Below are positions 17,120-27,500 of a DNA stretch of 64,000 nucleotides, piece by piece. The notes under the pieces are model-generated. The model was not told the DNA's origin, searched no databases, and saw only the letters and a list, made by a program, of their open reading frames with translations. Numbering within the stretch: position 1 is the first letter of the stretch; each line of letters starts with the position of its first letter. Source of the stretch: Nitratireductor kimnyeongensis (GTDB lineage: Bacteria > Pseudomonadota > Alphaproteobacteria > Rhizobiales > Rhizobiaceae). Where the stretch lies: NCBI RefSeq assembly GCF_019891395.1, contig NZ_CP078143.1, positions 2,865,001-2,929,000 of the forward strand. The letters run 5' to 3'. The translations under genes and the position numbers were made by a program.

Positions 17120-18729
17120 CGTGAGCCGCTTGCATCGAAATGATGGCATCCGGTCAGCCCGGGTTTGAAATCGGGCAGGATGCGGCGCACGCACGTCTCC
17201 CGATATTCATCCATGTCGAGCTGCTCTATCTCCATGATGTTGAGGCCGTAGCCATAGATGCCGTGCGCATTGTATTGCGCGGGCCGGTAGAGCCGGCGAT
17301 GACGCGAGAAGATGCGGCCGGCATTGCGTGCCGTGGCGCTGCCCACAACGATCGGGTTTCGGCGATGGGGAACGACCCGTTTCAATGCCGGTCCGTCCAC
17401 CTGAAATGCGTAGAGCGCGGAGCAGTGATCTTCGAATGCATGATGCTCCGAGAGATTGGTGAAAAGCCACCACTGGCCGCGATGTTTGAATAGGGTGCTA
17501 TCGGCTGTTGACCATCCTTCGAAAGCACGGGAATAGGGCTCCCAGATCAATGGAAAGCTGACTGCACGCCAGATCTCGATGCGTTTCCTTTGATGTGTCT
17601 CGGGCATGAGGAAAATCTCGTCTCCCTCGCGGAAAACGAAGGGGAAGGAGAGGTGTTCGGTGCCGCCCAGCGCGATCCCGATGGGTTCAAAGCCGCTGCG
17701 TGTGATCTCGCCCACCGCGATATGAGCCCGTTCGTCGCCAAGCGCGTAGTTTTCGTAGAAGAGGTAGGTTCGTCCCTCGTGATGAAACAGGAAGGGGTCT
17801 GCCTTGATGGCCGTGTCCGTCGGCGGAATCTCAATGGCTTCGCTCGGATCGAAATCGTCTATCGCACCGCGTCCGCTGAACAACGTCCAGACAGTAGTTT
17901 CCTGATGCGCCGCCCGACGCACGGTTTTCAACGCACGCTGTGCGATGTTTTTTGCAAGTGCCGCTGCATAGCGGCCGGTCTTGAAAACGCCAGGTGGGCT
18001 GAGCGCCTGGACGGCATCGGGGGCTTTGCGCGGCACTGGCAGTTTGCGGGTCTCTGCAATGCGCCTGAGTTCTCGCATCAGAAGCAGAACTGATTTTTCC
18101 TTGATGAAGGCTGCATTGCGCGCTGCACTGAATTTCACGTTGAATTCGGCTTGGGCGATGACGCGCCTTTCCGGTTGTCGTGCCGTTTCCAGAAACAGCG
18201 AGAGCTGGCTTGTCGGAGCACCGGCCGACATGTCGGCAATGCCGTCCCAGCTTGCCGAGCCCCACTGCGTGTAAACATGACTGAGCGACCAGACACCGCG
18301 CGGGAGGTTCCGAAGGACGGGATCTGGCAATTTTACATCGAAGTGACGCAGGATCAGGTCGAGTTGCAGCCTGTTCCGGTCGCCATCCTCCACCACGTTA
18401 TCCAGCGGGATGGTAAGTATGGTTCCTCGAGCGCGCTCGAACCGCTTTGCGCCATAGTCGGACTGTCGTGCGAAAAGTGCGCCGTCAAGCTGGGCCACCA
18501 TTCTGGTCAGCATGCCGGCTTGGTTTTCTCCCGCCCGTTTCGAAGCGTTAAGGAACGCAACCAGATGGAAACGACGGTCCGCAAGCAGCCTTTCGATGAG
18601 CTGAAGCTCCCAGTTCTCGAATGGCTGTCCCTGCCGGCGAACGATGCCGATGCGCAAGGGGGCAGCAGGCGCTGACTTTTGCCCGCTCTTATGTTCTGGA
18701 GAGGTGCTCAGCGCTGCCTCCCAATTCAA
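17089..18729 (-). CDS. Formyltransferase-like / GINT1 N-terminal-like beta-propeller protein
   Basis: About 546 residues from a TTG at 18729 (GGAG 6 nt upstream); a start inside the end of the preceding NRPS gene is required. The N-terminal half (RIGIVRRQGQPFENWELQLIERLL, then RGVWSLSHVYTQWGSASWDGI) resembles formyltransferase-like proteins. The C-terminal half has repeated blade-like units (ADPFLFHHEGRTYLFYE, FPFVFREGDEIFLMPE, STLFKHRGQWWLFTN) as in the N-terminal domain of glucosamine inositolphosphorylceramide transferases and GH43-like propellers. The frame is open to 18987, but that extension lies within the NRPS coding region. As the last gene of the NRPS/PKS operon it could act on the glycan or on the product. 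The function is unknown. Confidence 0.72.
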   Translation of the reverse strand: MNWEAALSTSPEHKSGQKSAPAAPLRIGIVRRQGQPFENWELQLIERLLADRRFHLVAFLNASKRAGENQAGMLTRMVAQLDGALFARQSDYGAKRFERARGTILTIPLDNVVEDGDRNRLQLDLILRHFDVKLPDPVLRNLPRGVWSLSHVYTQWGSASWDGIADMSAGAPTSQLSLFLETARQPERRVIAQAEFNVKFSAARNAAFIKEKSVLLLMRELRRIAETRKLPVPRKAPDAVQALSPPGVFKTGRYAAALAKNIAQRALKTVRRAAHQETTVWTLFSGRGAIDDFDPSEAIEIPPTDTAIKADPFLFHHEGRTYLFYENYALGDERAHIAVGEITRSGFEPIGIALGGTEHLSFPFVFREGDEIFLMPETHQRKRIEIWRAVSFPLIWEPYSRAFEGWSTADSTLFKHRGQWWLFTNLSEHHAFEDHCSALYAFQVDGPALKRVVPHRRNPIVVGSATARNAGRIFSRHRRLYRPAQYNAHGIYGYGLNIMEIEQLDMDEYRETCVRRILPDFKPGLTGCHHFDASGSRYILDARLNA

Positions 18730-21502
18730 GGCGCTCTCCGAGCACGGCAGAAAGCTTGTCGATACCCATGTCGCTGAGCGAATCCTCGTGCCAGCCACTG
18801 AGATCGAATACCGGCGAATCTTCCGACACGAAACCGCGCCATCCGAATTGCAGCCGTCTTGCCCGGTTGTGAGTGGCTTGGCTGCGGAAGAAAAGAACAG
18901 TTTCGCCTGACAGCGCGCGCGGGGTGTAACGCCGTGCCGCTCGAACCAGATACTGGGTGACGGCTTCGGTCGTCTCTTCCTCGGCATTCATGGCACGGGC
19001 CGGGGCAAAGCGTTCGATGAGCCTCAAAGAGAAACTGAACTCCTTCAGATAGGTCAATAGCGACATGCGTCCGCGCAGAAGCTTGCCGGTGAAATAGGCG
19101 AGACGCTTTGCCCTTTTCTCGGTGTTCCACTGCCAGCGGGTGAGGGCAGGTTGCGAGCGCACATATCCGGGCGCCCAGCTGTCGATCAGTGCGACGAAAC
19201 GCACTTCGTGCCCCTGGGCGCGAAGCTGTCGGGTCATCTCGGCGGCGAGAATGCCGTTGACGCAAAGACCCACAAGCGCGACGGTTTTGGGCGTGTCGCC
19301 AAGCTGCATGGCGTCCACCGCATCGCCGGCGATCTTTTCGAGCGAAAATCCTTCCGTTTCTTTATCGATCCGCGCATTGAACATGTGCAGATTGACCACC
19401 GAGGCATGGCCGGGAAGAGACTTTGCCATCCGATAATAGAGGAACGGGTGGTTGAGCGTGTAGACAGCGCAATGTCCGCTTCCCTGCCGATAGATGGCGG
19501 TTTCCCACTCGACCGTGTCCGATGAGTCATCCTCAGGATTTTCCATGGGTAAAGGTTGTGTGCCGAAGATCGCGGTGGCGAAGCCCGATAGCGTCGGTTC
19601 CCTGAACAGGAGGGCGAGGTCGGGCTGGATACCGAAGGCCTCGCGCACACCGGAAAACATTCTGAGAGCCAGAAGTGAATGGCCGCCCAGGGCAAAGAAA
19701 TCATCGCCGGGGCCGACCCGCGAAACGTCAAGCACATGCGCCCAGATCTGGCCAAGTTCCGTCTGTTTGTCTGCCGGCGCGGACGGGTCTTTCGCTGGAA
19801 CCGGGGCGGGGACATTGGCTTTGGGCGGTGGCACAGGAGACAATATCGCTGGCAATTCCAGCGTGCCGTCTGCCTGTTTTGGCAGGGAAAGAAGAACGCT
19901 GATTGCGGCGGGTAACTCTTCCTCTGGCAGCCGATCTGCCAGATAGGCGTTCAGTTGCGCCGGAAGGGCTTCGAGCGGCACCAAGAGCCCTGCAGTCGGC
20001 ACCACGAAGGCGTGGGGCCGGACGGACGGTCCGTCTCGCCGGACCGCGACATCGGCGACATTCGGGTGTGCGAGAAGCAGCGCTTCCAGCCGCGATGCCG
20101 GTTCCGGCTGCGCTTCCTTCGGCAATGCGCCGGCACGAACCGGCCCCGCCATCGTGCCGATCTTCGCCTGCGGATTGTCGAGCGCGAAGGCGTAGGCTTT
20201 CTGCCACAGATCGAGCAGTTCACGCACCGTCGCCTCGTCGAAAAGATCGGTGTTGTACTCCACCGACATGCGCCAGCCGGTCGGGCGGCCGATCATGATG
20301 AAGTTCAGATCATAAATGACGCCCGGCGATTGCGAGGGCGCACTGATGAGCTCGAAATCGCCATAACGTGTATCTTCCAGAAAGGCCCTTTGCTGGTTGA
20401 AGTTCACCGAGACGAGCGGATTGCGGGAAGGATCCCGCACCGGATTGATCAGTTCGACCAGATTGTTGAATGGCATTTTCTGGTGGTTGAGGGCCGCACC
20501 CACCGTTGCGCTGACGCGAGACAGGTGATCGACGAAACTCAGCTCTTCGGCAATGTCGAAACGCAGAACGAGATTGTTGATGAAAACCCCGATCAGACTT
20601 TCCAGATCCACATCCTCGCGGCCGGCAATCTGCGTTCCGAACAACACCTCGCGCTTGCCCGTATAGTGGTGGAGTCCCGCGCTGATCACAGCTGCACCGT
20701 AACTGAACAGTGACACGTGATGAGCACGGGCAGCCGCTTCGATCCGCTCGCCGAACTCCAAGGGCAGCACCGCGGACAGGATATCGCCTCGGCTGGTCTT
20801 CACGCGGCCGCGCGGCCGGTCCGGCCTGATCTCGAAATAGGGCGCATCACGCAATTGCTCGCGCCAGTAGGTCTTTTCCGTTTCAAAGCCGTAACTGTTG
20901 CGGTATTCCTCCTGCCACAGAGCGAAATCGCCATACTGCAGCGCCAGCTCCGGCAGGCGCGGGGCGCGTTTTGAGTCGATCGCTGCTGCAAGTTCTCCCA
21001 CCTCCCGCCCCAGAACGCGGATCGACCAGCCGTCGAAGCAACTCTGGTGTGCGGTGATGAGAATGAAACCGCGCCTGTTCTCCACCATCAGAAGCGTGAC
21101 GCGAAACAGCCCCGGCTGACCGAGGTCGAAGGGCGCTGCCGCCGTTTCCTTGCTGATCGATTGAATGCGTGCTTCCCGCTGGTCTTCGGCCACGTGGCGC
21201 AAGTCGATCACAGGCATGCGGAACTCGACCCCGTGCACCACCTGCTGCATGGGTTGCCCGTCGGTTTCCACGAAACGGGTTCGCAGGATCTCGTGGCGCT
21301 TGATGATCTGCCGGAAAGCCGCCTCGATGCTCTCGGTCCTGAAATCTCCACGGATTTCCCACCGCACAGCAACGTTGAGCGCGGGGTTTCCAGGATTCAG
21401 GCGATCCAGGAACCAGCAGCGCATCTGCGTTTGCGTGCAGGGAAACTCGCCGATGATATCGCCTGCCGCGGCAGTCTGAATCAGGTTGTCGATGTCGCTC
21501 AT
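18689..21502 (-). CDS. Terminal NRPS module: altered C domain, vestigial A-domain tail, PCP, Cys-type thioesterase
   Basis: A 937-residue peptide-synthetase module. The condensation domain spans about residues 15-440; its active-site motif reads H152-Q-S-C-F-D157-G, so the second (catalytic) His of HHxxxDG is Gln153. Residues about 470-555 (RLEALLLAHPNVADVAV...LPEEELPAAISVLLSLP) resemble only the C-terminal subdomain of an adenylation domain; the A core is missing. A PCP follows with GGHSLLAL (Ser609). A type I thioesterase domain covers about 675-930 with GLCVNG, so the nucleophile is Cys747; Asp774 is spaced exactly as in SrfA-type enzymes, and the likely catalytic His is His905. The start overlaps the upstream synthase gene (ATGA). 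It should release the final product. Confidence 0.93.
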   Translation of the reverse strand: MSDIDNLIQTAAAGDIIGEFPCTQTQMRCWFLDRLNPGNPALNVAVRWEIRGDFRTESIEAAFRQIIKRHEILRTRFVETDGQPMQQVVHGVEFRMPVIDLRHVAEDQREARIQSISKETAAAPFDLGQPGLFRVTLLMVENRRGFILITAHQSCFDGWSIRVLGREVGELAAAIDSKRAPRLPELALQYGDFALWQEEYRNSYGFETEKTYWREQLRDAPYFEIRPDRPRGRVKTSRGDILSAVLPLEFGERIEAAARAHHVSLFSYGAAVISAGLHHYTGKREVLFGTQIAGREDVDLESLIGVFINNLVLRFDIAEELSFVDHLSRVSATVGAALNHQKMPFNNLVELINPVRDPSRNPLVSVNFNQQRAFLEDTRYGDFELISAPSQSPGVIYDLNFIMIGRPTGWRMSVEYNTDLFDEATVRELLDLWQKAYAFALDNPQAKIGTMAGPVRAGALPKEAQPEPASRLEALLLAHPNVADVAVRRDGPSVRPHAFVVPTAGLLVPLEALPAQLNAYLADRLPEEELPAAISVLLSLPKQADGTLELPAILSPVPPPKANVPAPVPAKDPSAPADKQTELGQIWAHVLDVSRVGPGDDFFALGGHSLLALRMFSGVREAFGIQPDLALLFREPTLSGFATAIFGTQPLPMENPEDDSSDTVEWETAIYRQGSGHCAVYTLNHPFLYYRMAKSLPGHASVVNLHMFNARIDKETEGFSLEKIAGDAVDAMQLGDTPKTVALVGLCVNGILAAEMTRQLRAQGHEVRFVALIDSWAPGYVRSQPALTRWQWNTEKRAKRLAYFTGKLLRGRMSLLTYLKEFSFSLRLIERFAPARAMNAEEETTEAVTQYLVRAARRYTPRALSGETVLFFRSQATHNRARRLQFGWRGFVSEDSPVFDLSGWHEDSLSDMGIDKLSAVLGERLELGGSAEHLSRT

Positions 21503-24500
21503 CCGTGGGCCTCCATGCGGCGGCGCGCGCCATGCCGGAAATCCTTCAGCGAAGGCACATGCGGCCTGACGCCGTTCACGGTCTCGCCGTCGGTCTCATC
21601 TGCGATCAGCGCCAATTCCCCGATGGTGGGGTGCTGCAGGAGGTGTCGCGCCTCCAGCGGCAGGCCGGCATCGATCATCCGGGCCGCAATGCGAAATATG
21701 CTCAGCGAATCCGCCCCTAATGCGTAGATGTTCTCCTCGACGCCGATTTGGGGAATGTTGAGAACGTCGCGCCAGATGGCTGAAAGTTTTTCTTCCATGG
21801 GGGTGCGCGGCGCGGTGCGAATGACAGCTGCTTCCTGGCGCGGAATGCCCTGTTTCTCGAGCGTCTTGCGGTCGAGCTTGCCATTGGCCGTCTGAGGCAG
21901 CGCCTCGGCATTGACCCAGAAGGCAGGCACCATGTGGCCGGGAAGAAGCCCGTTCCCATGCGCGCTCAGCGCCTTTGGCTCAGGCGGGTTCGCCGGGTCG
22001 TCCGGCACGATGTGGCAGACGAGCTGCCGATCGCCGTTGCGGTTCAAGGGCGCCACAACAGCGCACTGGCGCACGCCCTCGGCCTTTGCGATAACTGCCT
22101 CGATATCGCCGAGTTCGATACGGAAACCGCGCAGCTTGATCTGGTTGTCGCGGCGTCCCAGAAGCTGCAGCGACCCATCCGGCATGCGCCGCCCGATGTC
22201 GCCTGTTTTGTAAAGCCGCTGCGGGACGCCGCCAATCGATACGTTGCGGAACGCAGCCTGCGTCTGTTCAGCATTGTTGAAATAGCCGATGGCGAGCCCA
22301 TCACCGCCGATGTTCAGTTCGCCCATCGCTCCCACAGGCGCAAGCCGGTTGCGCGCGTCCAATATGTAGAGTTGCGTGTTGGCGATGGGCTGGCCGATCG
22401 TGATCGGCGCATCCGGATCATCGATCCGCGCGAATGAGGACCAGATCGTGGTCTCGGTCGGCCCGTACATGTTCCACAGTTCGCCTCCCAGCGCACACAG
22501 GCTGTGTGCCAGCGCGGCCGGCAGCGGTTCACCGCCGCACAGCATCTTGAGCGATCTCCTCTCGCCTAGCCCCGCTTCGACAAGCATCTGCCAGAGGGTT
22601 GGTGTGGCCTGCAAAACGGTTGCGCCACAGTCGTCGAGACGCTTGACCAGTCGGAACCCGTCCTGCACCTCGATCCGGTCGGCGATCACCACGCGGCCAC
22701 CGCAGATCAGCGGCAGGTAGAGTTCCAGCGCGGCGATGTCGAAGGAAATGGTCGTCACGGCAAGCAATGTGTCGTCCGCCGCAAAGCCGGGTTGCTTCGC
22801 CATGGAAGTGAGGAAATTGACGAGAGCGTTGTGCGGAACCTCGACACCCTTGGGTACGCCGGTCGAGCCGGAAGTGAAGATGATGTAGGCTGCAGCATCA
22901 GTGCCATAAACCCGTTCCTCGAGCGGTGCCGCATCCCTGGCAGCAATCGCTTCGCGCTCGTCATCGAGCATGATCGGCAGCACGTCATCACCGGTGAGGT
23001 CGGCAATCCTGTCACTGTTGCAGATCAATGCGGAGATTTTGGCCGCCTCCATGGTCTGCCGCAGGCGCGCCTCGGGGTGATCCGGATCGAGCGGAACATA
23101 GATGTGGTCGGCCTTCATGATCGCCAGCAGCGTTACCAGCATGTCTATGGAGCGGTCGAGCGCCACCGCCACACGGCAGCCGGGCACGAGTAGCTTTTCC
23201 TGGAGCAGTCGCGCCATCTGCCAGCTTCGCGCATCGAGTTCGCCATAGGTGATGCTTTCCTCGCCATGAGTGGCGGCAATGGCGTCGGGCGTTTCGGCCG
23301 CGCGGACGCCAAACAGCTCGAACGCAAAGCGTTCGTCGTCATAGGCCGCTTGCGTCTGATTGAGCTCATAGGCAAGCCAGTCCATTTCGTTCTGAGACAT
23401 AAGCGGCAGACGCTCGATGGGTTTGGACATATCCTCTGCCAGCGCCCCCACGAGCGTGGCGAAATGGCCGAGCCAGCGTTCGATGGTTTCCGGATCGAAC
23501 ACGTCGCCGTTGTAGTCGACATCGATGCGGATGCCGTCTTCGCTCTCGATCACGTTGGCGAACATGTCGAAATTCGAAAACGCCTTGGGGTTGGGCGTGA
23601 CCTTGGCGGCAAGCCCGCCAAAATCCATTCCCTTCGTCACCCGCTCCAGGTTGAACTGAATTTCGGTCAGGGGCAGGCGACTTGGGTCGCGTTTCATGCC
23701 AAGCTTCCGCACCAGTGTTCCATAGGTAAAGTCCTGATGCTCGAAGGCCTGAAGAACCAGTTGCTGCGTGTCCTTCAAATGCTCGGCGAAGGACCGTTCT
23801 TCATCAAGTCTCTGGCGCAGGGGCAGAAGATTGACGCAATGGCCGACCAGGATTTCGTGATCAAGCAGGCTTTGGCCTGCCGAAGGTACGGCGATCACGA
23901 TGTCATCGCTCCCCGAAAGACGCGCGATCATCACCTGCATGGCTGCGAGCAGGGTAGAAAACAGCGTCGCGCCGTTCTTTGCACCTGCCTTCTTCAGCCT
24001 CTTGTAGACATCGCGGTCGATATGCGCGGTTACAGTGCCGCCGGCAAAACTGCGTGTTTCGGGACGCGGCCTTTCGTTTGGCAAATCCGGCAGGTCCGGC
24101 ACGGTTTCAAACTGCGAAAGCCAGAACCGCTCCGTCTCTTCATCGTCCTCCGATCGGCTCGCGCGCGTCTGCGCATAGGTGGAAAAAGCCAGTGCCGGGG
24201 GCAGGTCAGGCGTCTCGCCCCGCGCAAGCGCGCTATAGGCCGTTCCCAGTTCCTCGATCAGGACATTCGCCGACCAGCCATCGCAGACGATGTGATGGGC
24301 CGTGAAGACAAGCACGTGCCGGTCGTTTGAAAGCCGAACGAGTTCTGCGCGCGCCAGCGGACCGTTGACGAGATCGAAGGGGGTGCGCGCCTCGCGCTCA
24401 ACGATCTGTGCAAGCGCTGCGGTGTCCGAGGCCTCCGTTAACGGCATGTCGATGCGGAAATCGGGTGTCACCTCGAAATGCTTGCCCGTCCGCGCAAAAC

Positions 24501-27500
24501 GGATGTGAAGCGCATTGTGTCGCGCCACGACCAGGTCGAACGCCTTGCGGAATGCTGCTTCGTCCAGCGTGCCGGTAAGCGTGAGATTGAAGGATTCGTT
24601 GAAAGAACAGGAGGCTTCGTCGCCGGCCTGGGCTGCAAGCCAGATTTCCTTCTGCGCCTCGGTCAGCGGTGCCTGTTGCGGCGTCTCCTGTAGGGGCTTC
24701 GCGGTGGGGCGCTCAGCCCGTCCGTCATCGGCGGTCAGAATGCCGGCGCCTTGAAGCGCGTCGAGCGTCTCGCCGAAGACCATTGCAATGCGCGAAAAGT
24801 CCTCTTCCGAATGCGCGGTCGTCAGGAAACAGGGATAACCATCCTGGACATGCAGGCCCTGCATCCGCGCATAGGGATAAAAAAGCGCGCCGAGCGGGTC
24901 GGCATTGCCGAAATCTGTCACGAACCAGCTTTTGTAGCCATGGATCTGCGTCGCAATCCCGCGATCCGAAAGCTGGCCGTTCAGCTCCGTGACAAGCGTT
25001 TCCGTGCGGGTGGCCACCCGATCGTAGAGCGCACGGCCTTCACCCTTGATGTGCTCGAGCACGGCGCGTGTCGCCGCCAGCACGACAGGATGGCGCACGA
25101 ATGTGCCTGCAAAGAAAGTCGGCGCGACCATTGGTACGCTGTCATCGCCATAATCCCAGTGACCGCCATCGAGCGCATCCATATAACGGCTGTCACCGGC
25201 CAGAACGCCGATCGGCATTCCGCCGCCCAGCACCTTGCCATAGGTGGCGAGGTCGCCGCGTATGCCCCATACGGCCTGCATGCCGCCGGGGTCGACGCGG
25301 AAGCCCGTCACCACCTCGTCGAACACCAGCGCGAAATCGCGTTCCGTTGCGACGGTCCGTAACGCACGCACGAATTCGATCGGCTGCAGCTCCGGATGGC
25401 GGCTTTGCACCGGCTCGATGATGACTGCCGCAAGCTCGTCTGCATTGGCGCGGATCCAGTCGAGACTCTCATACGCGCCATAGGGCAGAACCGTGATGTT
25501 CGACAGGGAATCTGTGGGAATGCCGGCGGCTATGGGCAAGGTGCGATGCTGCCCCGCACGGCTGCGGCCCTTCACCAGAACTTCGTCGAACTGGCCGTGA
25601 TAATCATTGCCGAAAACGACGATGCGGTTGCGGCCCGTCACCGTGCGCGCAACCCGCATGGCCGCCATAACCGCTTCCGATCCGGTGTTGCAGAAGGTGA
25701 CGCGGCTGTGCCCGGTCAGTTCGCTGATCAGGTCCGCCACTTCGCCGGCAAGCGGTGTCTGCGGGCCAATGGCAAATCCCTTGTCGGTCTGGGCACGGAT
25801 TGCCTCGATCACAAAGTTGGGTGCGTGGCCGAAGGCGGTTTGTCCCATGCCGTTCACGAGATCGATATATTCATTGCCGTCTATGTCCCAGATGCGCGAC
25901 CCCTTCGAGCGGTCGCAGACAATCGGAAAAACAAGTTCCTTCCAGTCGGCACGGAAACCGGAGGCAGCGCGCGGGTCGGCCAGATGCGGTCGATGTTCCT
26001 GCGTGAACGCTTTGGACCGGGCGTTCTTCTCGCAATAGCGGACGACCAGACCGTTGATGAAACCGCGTTTTTCCTCCGTGAGCGCCTTTTCGCCGGCCTG
26101 CGCGCCGGGCTTGTACACACGGATGCGGCCGCCGCCGATTTCGCTCTCGTCGCCACCTGTGTCAGGCGCGGGCATAGCGGTTGGTCCCGGAGCAAGCTGC
26201 GGCGCCGCTAAAGGTGCCGCCGCTGGGATGGAGCCGCCAAGCGACTGAATAGTCTGCATCTGCTGCGCAAAAAGTTGCTGCGCCATCTGCAACTGGGACT
26301 GGAAAAGCGCTTCGAGCCCATGAGGCGCCTGTGGAGTTCCATTCGCCACTGAAGATGGCGCAGCAGACGCGACGTCCGGCGTGGGGGGGACCTGAGCCAC
26401 CGGAGTGGAAGACGCCTGCTGCATGGCATCTGCCGGCAGTTCGGCGTCCAGGTGTCGCGCCAATTCGTGAATCGTCGGGATGTTGCCGAGCAGTTCGCGG
26501 AAGGAGAGCTTGATCTTGTATTCCTTCTCCACCTTCTGCGCGAACTGGCCAATGAAGAGGGAATCGAAGCCAAGTTCCAGAAAAGTCGCGCCGGCTGCAT
26601 CGTCTGGCAGGTCTTCGCCTGAAAGGTCAGAGAGAAGGGTGGTCAGGGCGCGTTCCAGCGTGGTGCGCCGGTCGGTTGTCGAAGATTCAGCGGTCATTGG
26701 GCTCATTCCGTCTGTAGAGATTGCTTGTGCCGGTGTTTCGGGCAGCGGGGCGGCAGAAGCCGCATGCGCCCGGTTCTGTGGCGTCGGTGCGTCGATCCAG
26801 TGCATCTGGCGCTGGAAGGGATAGGTCGGCAGCGGAATTTTCCGCCGGGCCGTCTGTGGCAGGGCCGGCCAGTCGAGCCCGCAGCCGGCGATCCACGACC
26901 GCGCATGGGCTTCGGCGAAAACGTCCTCGCCAAAGGATGCGCGGTCGTGTTCGGGCAGGGACTGGATAATGGCGGCGATCTCATCGCGCTTCAGCGTCTG
27001 CGCGGTGAAAACCGAAAGCGTACGGCCGGGACCGACCTCGACGAAAACCGATCTGCGCTCGCGCGCGACGGCCTTGATACCCTCGGCAAAGCGCACCGCG
27101 TCGCGGCAGTGACGCGCCCAGTATGCGGGCGAAGCGCTCTGTGCATCCGTCTGCCAGTCGCCGCTGACACAGGAAATGTAGGGAATGGTGGATGGACCGT
27201 ACTCGACCTTTGCCGTCTCTAGTTCAAGCGCTTTGGCTGCCTCGTCCATCATCGCCGAATGGAAGGCGTGCGACGTGTGCAGCCGGCTATAGGCGATGCC
27301 CGCCGCGTCAAGCGCTGCGCATGTCTCGTCCATTGCCTCGAATGTGCCGGAGATGACGCTGAGTTTTGGCGCATTGGCGGCTGCGACCTGCACCCCGTTG
27401 CAAAGATGCACAGCGATCGTTTCAGCCTCCGCCCGCACCGAAACCATGGCTCCCCTGGGCTGGCTCTGCATCAGCCGCCCGCGTGCTGCGACCAGCCCGA

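Noticed and set aside
18730-18987. N-terminal extension of the formyltransferase-like protein
   Set aside because: The segment is the alternative frame of the NRPS thioesterase end. It is Ser/Arg/Cys rich and has no domain, so a TTG start at 18729 is preferred.
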